From assembly GCA_903898855.1 (NCBI GenBank), contig CAIUHB010000036.1, positions 1 to 6,753 of the forward strand: a stretch of 6,753 nt of DNA, in the 5' to 3' direction. Made by a program: the position numbers and the translations under genes. Within the stretch, counting starts at the first letter, position 1. Each line of letters opens with the position of its first letter. Origin of the DNA: an uncultured Actinomycetes bacterium. GTDB taxonomy: Bacteria > Actinomycetota > Actinomycetes > Nanopelagicales > Nanopelagicaceae. Shown one piece after another: positions 5,314 to 6,753 of the stretch. Under the pieces are notes generated by a model, which saw only the letters and a list, made by a program, of their open reading frames with translations, was not told where the DNA came from and searched no databases.

Positions 5314-6674
5314 CGGTTACCTGTTCGGCGAGCAGGTGCAAACACTGCTGCTCCGCTCGCGGCAGATGCAAATGTGTCTTTAGGTGTAATAGTTGCTGAA
5401 ATATTGGCTGTTGTATGTATCGATGGTCGCCAATTGCAAACCGCTTGGAAGTTATTTCCAGAAGCGCTCATTGCAAGGCGAATACATCCAGGAATGCGCT
5501 TGCCTTGGAAATAAAAGGTCGTATAACCATCTTCAGGAGCTGTTGCTGTAAGCGCAATAAGCGTTCGGTAGATCAGTGATTGGCCGTTGGGTAGCGTCAA
5601 AACTGGTGCTGCAGATGAGATGTAGGCATAGGAAATAATTACAACTCCAGTTCCACCATTACCACCGTGCGCTGCTGTTGTGCGTCCAGTAGAGACTGTG
5701 CCACCGCCTCCACCTCCACCCGTGTTTGCAGTGCCATTTGCGCCCGCATTGCCATTATTTGAAGTTACTCCTGAGTTGAGGCATTGACCTGCAGATCCGC
5801 CACCGCCACTTCCTCCTGATGCTCCACCGCCGGTCGAGCCATATGTATTTGTTCCATTGGTACAGGTTCCAGAACCAATATGTGTTCCACCACCACCACC
5901 GCCGGCGTAGTAAGTTGCAATTCCTGTTATGTCGGATGATGAACCACTTCCACCCGCGCCGCCGATAGCGAGTAAGCCATTGGTGCCACTGTTCGCACCA
6001 GCCCCTCCAGCTCCACCGCCACCGCCAGTCATTACCGTTTGGTAGTTAGTATCAAAGTGAGAAGTACCGCCGTTGTTGCCTTGTCCAGAAGTTCCGTTTG
6101 ATCCGCTGACTGTTCCTGCCGCACCAGAACCACCACCGCTTCCTCCTGCTCGGCCGGCATAAAGTGGACTACCCAAATCGGGCGAACCTCCGCCACCGCC
6201 ACCGATGGCGCTAAATCCAAAAGCCGTTGAAGTCTCGCCATTTCCGGCAGCGGTGGAAGCCACGCTACTTGTATTACCGGCATTTCCCGATCCACCATTT
6301 GCAACGTAAATTGAAAAGTTTTGCGTTGCAAGAGAGATGGCAAGAGTGGAATCTATAAATCCACCGGCGCCACCGCCACCACCGTAGTCTCCGCCACCTC
6401 CTCCGCCGCCTCCAATGACTAAGACGCGGATCTTAGAAATATATGCCGGACGCACCCAGGTGTATGAGCCAGTTCCTGTGAATTTCACGACGCAGTTACT
6501 GCCGGTAATCGAATCACTGACTGCTGTACCGGTTCCCAGCGTTACAGATTGGTTGCAATAACCATTTGTGTCGCCGGGAGCTGTGTATGAGGCAGCATAT
6601 GAGGCGTCAATTGAGAAGATGGTGCTGGCGATAAATAGAGCCCCAGAAACAAGGGGAATCAGCCGGCGACGCAT
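5310..6674 (-). CDS. Secreted glycine-rich surface protein, paralogue of the LamG protein without LamG
   Basis: The protein has 454 residues. Residues 1-27 form a signal peptide (MRRRLIP, hydrophobic core, cleavage near DASYA). A short N-terminal part with C40 and C61 leads into a glycine-rich domain at about 62-350: entry VVKFTGTGSYTWVRP then KIRVLVIGGGGGGGG, numerous GGX and polyglycine runs, and exit GGTGVVIISYAY. The C-terminal module (about 355-454) carries GKRIPGC (391-397), CNWRPSIH (413-420) and a basic tail ARRTGNR, matching the LamG protein's GKKIPGC, CPWKPSTH and ARSGKR. The two genes are therefore related over these modules but differ at the N-terminus. The entry and exit patterns fit the glycine-rich domain family seen in bacterial surface and phage tail proteins. 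ATG 6674 is supported by TAAGAT 6 nt upstream. The function is probably structural or adhesive (inference). Confidence 0.87.
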   Translation of the reverse strand: MRRRLIPLVSGALFIASTIFSIDASYAASYTAPGDTNGYCNQSVTLGTGTAVSDSITGSNCVVKFTGTGSYTWVRPAYISKIRVLVIGGGGGGGGDYGGGGGAGGFIDSTLAISLATQNFSIYVANGGSGNAGNTSSVASTAAGNGETSTAFGFSAIGGGGGGSPDLGSPLYAGRAGGSGGGSGAAGTVSGSNGTSGQGNNGGTSHFDTNYQTVMTGGGGGAGGAGANSGTNGLLAIGGAGGSGSSSDITGIATYYAGGGGGGTHIGSGTCTNGTNTYGSTGGGASGGSGGGGSAGQCLNSGVTSNNGNAGANGTANTGGGGGGGTVSTGRTTAAHGGNGGTGVVIISYAYISSAAPVLTLPNGQSLIYRTLIALTATAPEDGYTTFYFQGKRIPGCIRLAMSASGNNFQAVCNWRPSIHTTANISATITPKDTFASAASGAAVFAPARRTGNR

Positions 6675-6680
6675 TAGGTC

Positions 6681-6686
6681 ATCTTA
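6681..6686 (-). promoter_or_regulatory. -10 box TAAGAT for the minus-strand glycine-rich gene
   Basis: On the minus strand TAAGAT is followed by 6 nt (GACCTA) and then ATG at 6674. The 42-nt gap to the divergent gene at 6717 also holds the opposite -10 box, so the two promoters lie back to back. Confidence 0.5.
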
Positions 6687-6704
6687 TTTCATCCGCCCCA
6701 CACC

Positions 6705-6710
6705 TAGAAT
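6705..6710 (+). promoter_or_regulatory. -10 box TAGAAT for the gene at the right edge
   Basis: TAGAAT is followed by 6 nt and then GTG at 6717. The whole start region, TAGAATTCGAAGGTGA, differs at one base from that of the LamG gene at 2798-2813 (TAGAATTCGGAGGTGA). Confidence 0.5.
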
Positions 6711-6716
6711 TCGAAG

Positions 6717-6753
6717 GTGATCATCGATATTCGAGTGCGGGCCAATGCCGCAA
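6717..6753 (+). CDS. 5' end of a divergent gene, possibly DUF167/YggU family (runs off the window)
   Basis: A GTG start gives MIIDIRVRANAA before the window ends. The start is supported by a TAGAAT box 6 nt upstream, in the same context as the LamG gene. The alternating hydrophobic/charged strand IDIRVR followed by a small-residue turn resembles the beginning of DUF167/YggU proteins (such as M.I.VRVKPNA), but twelve residues cannot prove a family. Confidence 0.4.
   Translation, partial: MIIDIRVRANAA

Noticed and set aside
6032..6343. Second minus-strand ORF within the glycine-rich gene in another frame
   Set aside because: It lies wholly inside the 5310-6674 gene, has no independent start signal and no domain; it is a frame shadow.

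Overview
The window looks like a compact chromosomal stretch from a streamlined actinobacterium, possibly a freshwater acI/Nanopelagicales type. That placement is inference. It rests on moderate GC, very short or negative intergenic gaps, TANNNT -10 hexamers set 5-7 nt before the start codons instead of Shine-Dalgarno sites, and secreted glycine-rich proteins. No mobile element, integrase, CRISPR array or rRNA is visible.

Layout. (1) 1-363: the C-terminal end of an ABC exporter nucleotide-binding domain on the + strand. (2) 364-732: an RNA-rich gap. It holds an extended -10 box (425-433), a short stretch complementary to the downstream tRNA (442-455), a 15-bp intrinsic terminator (457-490), a tRNA-like gene with an irregular anticodon arm (572-645), and a long imperfect hairpin (657-704). 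(3) 733-1155: a four-helix membrane protein of unknown function. It converges on, and overlaps by 32 nt, a CPBP-family intramembrane protease on the - strand (1124-1909). (4) The protease diverges from a PLP-dependent cysteine synthase-family gene (1908-2786). The two start codons overlap within one CATG, and each gene's -10 box lies just inside the other's first codons. (5) 2810-4735: a secreted LamG plus glycine-rich protein on the + strand, followed by a small secreted four-cysteine protein (4786-5313, +). (6) 5310-6674, - strand: a second secreted glycine-rich protein, convergent with the small one and overlapping it by 4 nt. It is related to the first in its glycine-rich and C-terminal domains. 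(7) 6717-6753: the first 12 codons of a divergent + strand gene, perhaps DUF167/YggU-like.

How the genes fit together. The left half is unrelated housekeeping (export, a tRNA, a membrane protease, sulfur amino-acid metabolism). The right half is a small cell-surface locus of three exported proteins. Two of them share a glycine-rich domain and a C-terminal module with a GK(K/R)IPGC motif, a Cys-x-Trp-(K/R)-Pro-Ser-x-His motif and a short basic tail. Every protein start in the window is compatible with leaderless transcription, so most genes probably have their own promoter rather than belonging to long operons.

Points most worth a second look: the 14-nt perfect antisense match to the tRNA sitting between a -10 box and an intrinsic terminator; the irregular tRNA; the CATG-overlapping divergent leaderless promoters; and the paired glycine-rich surface proteins.
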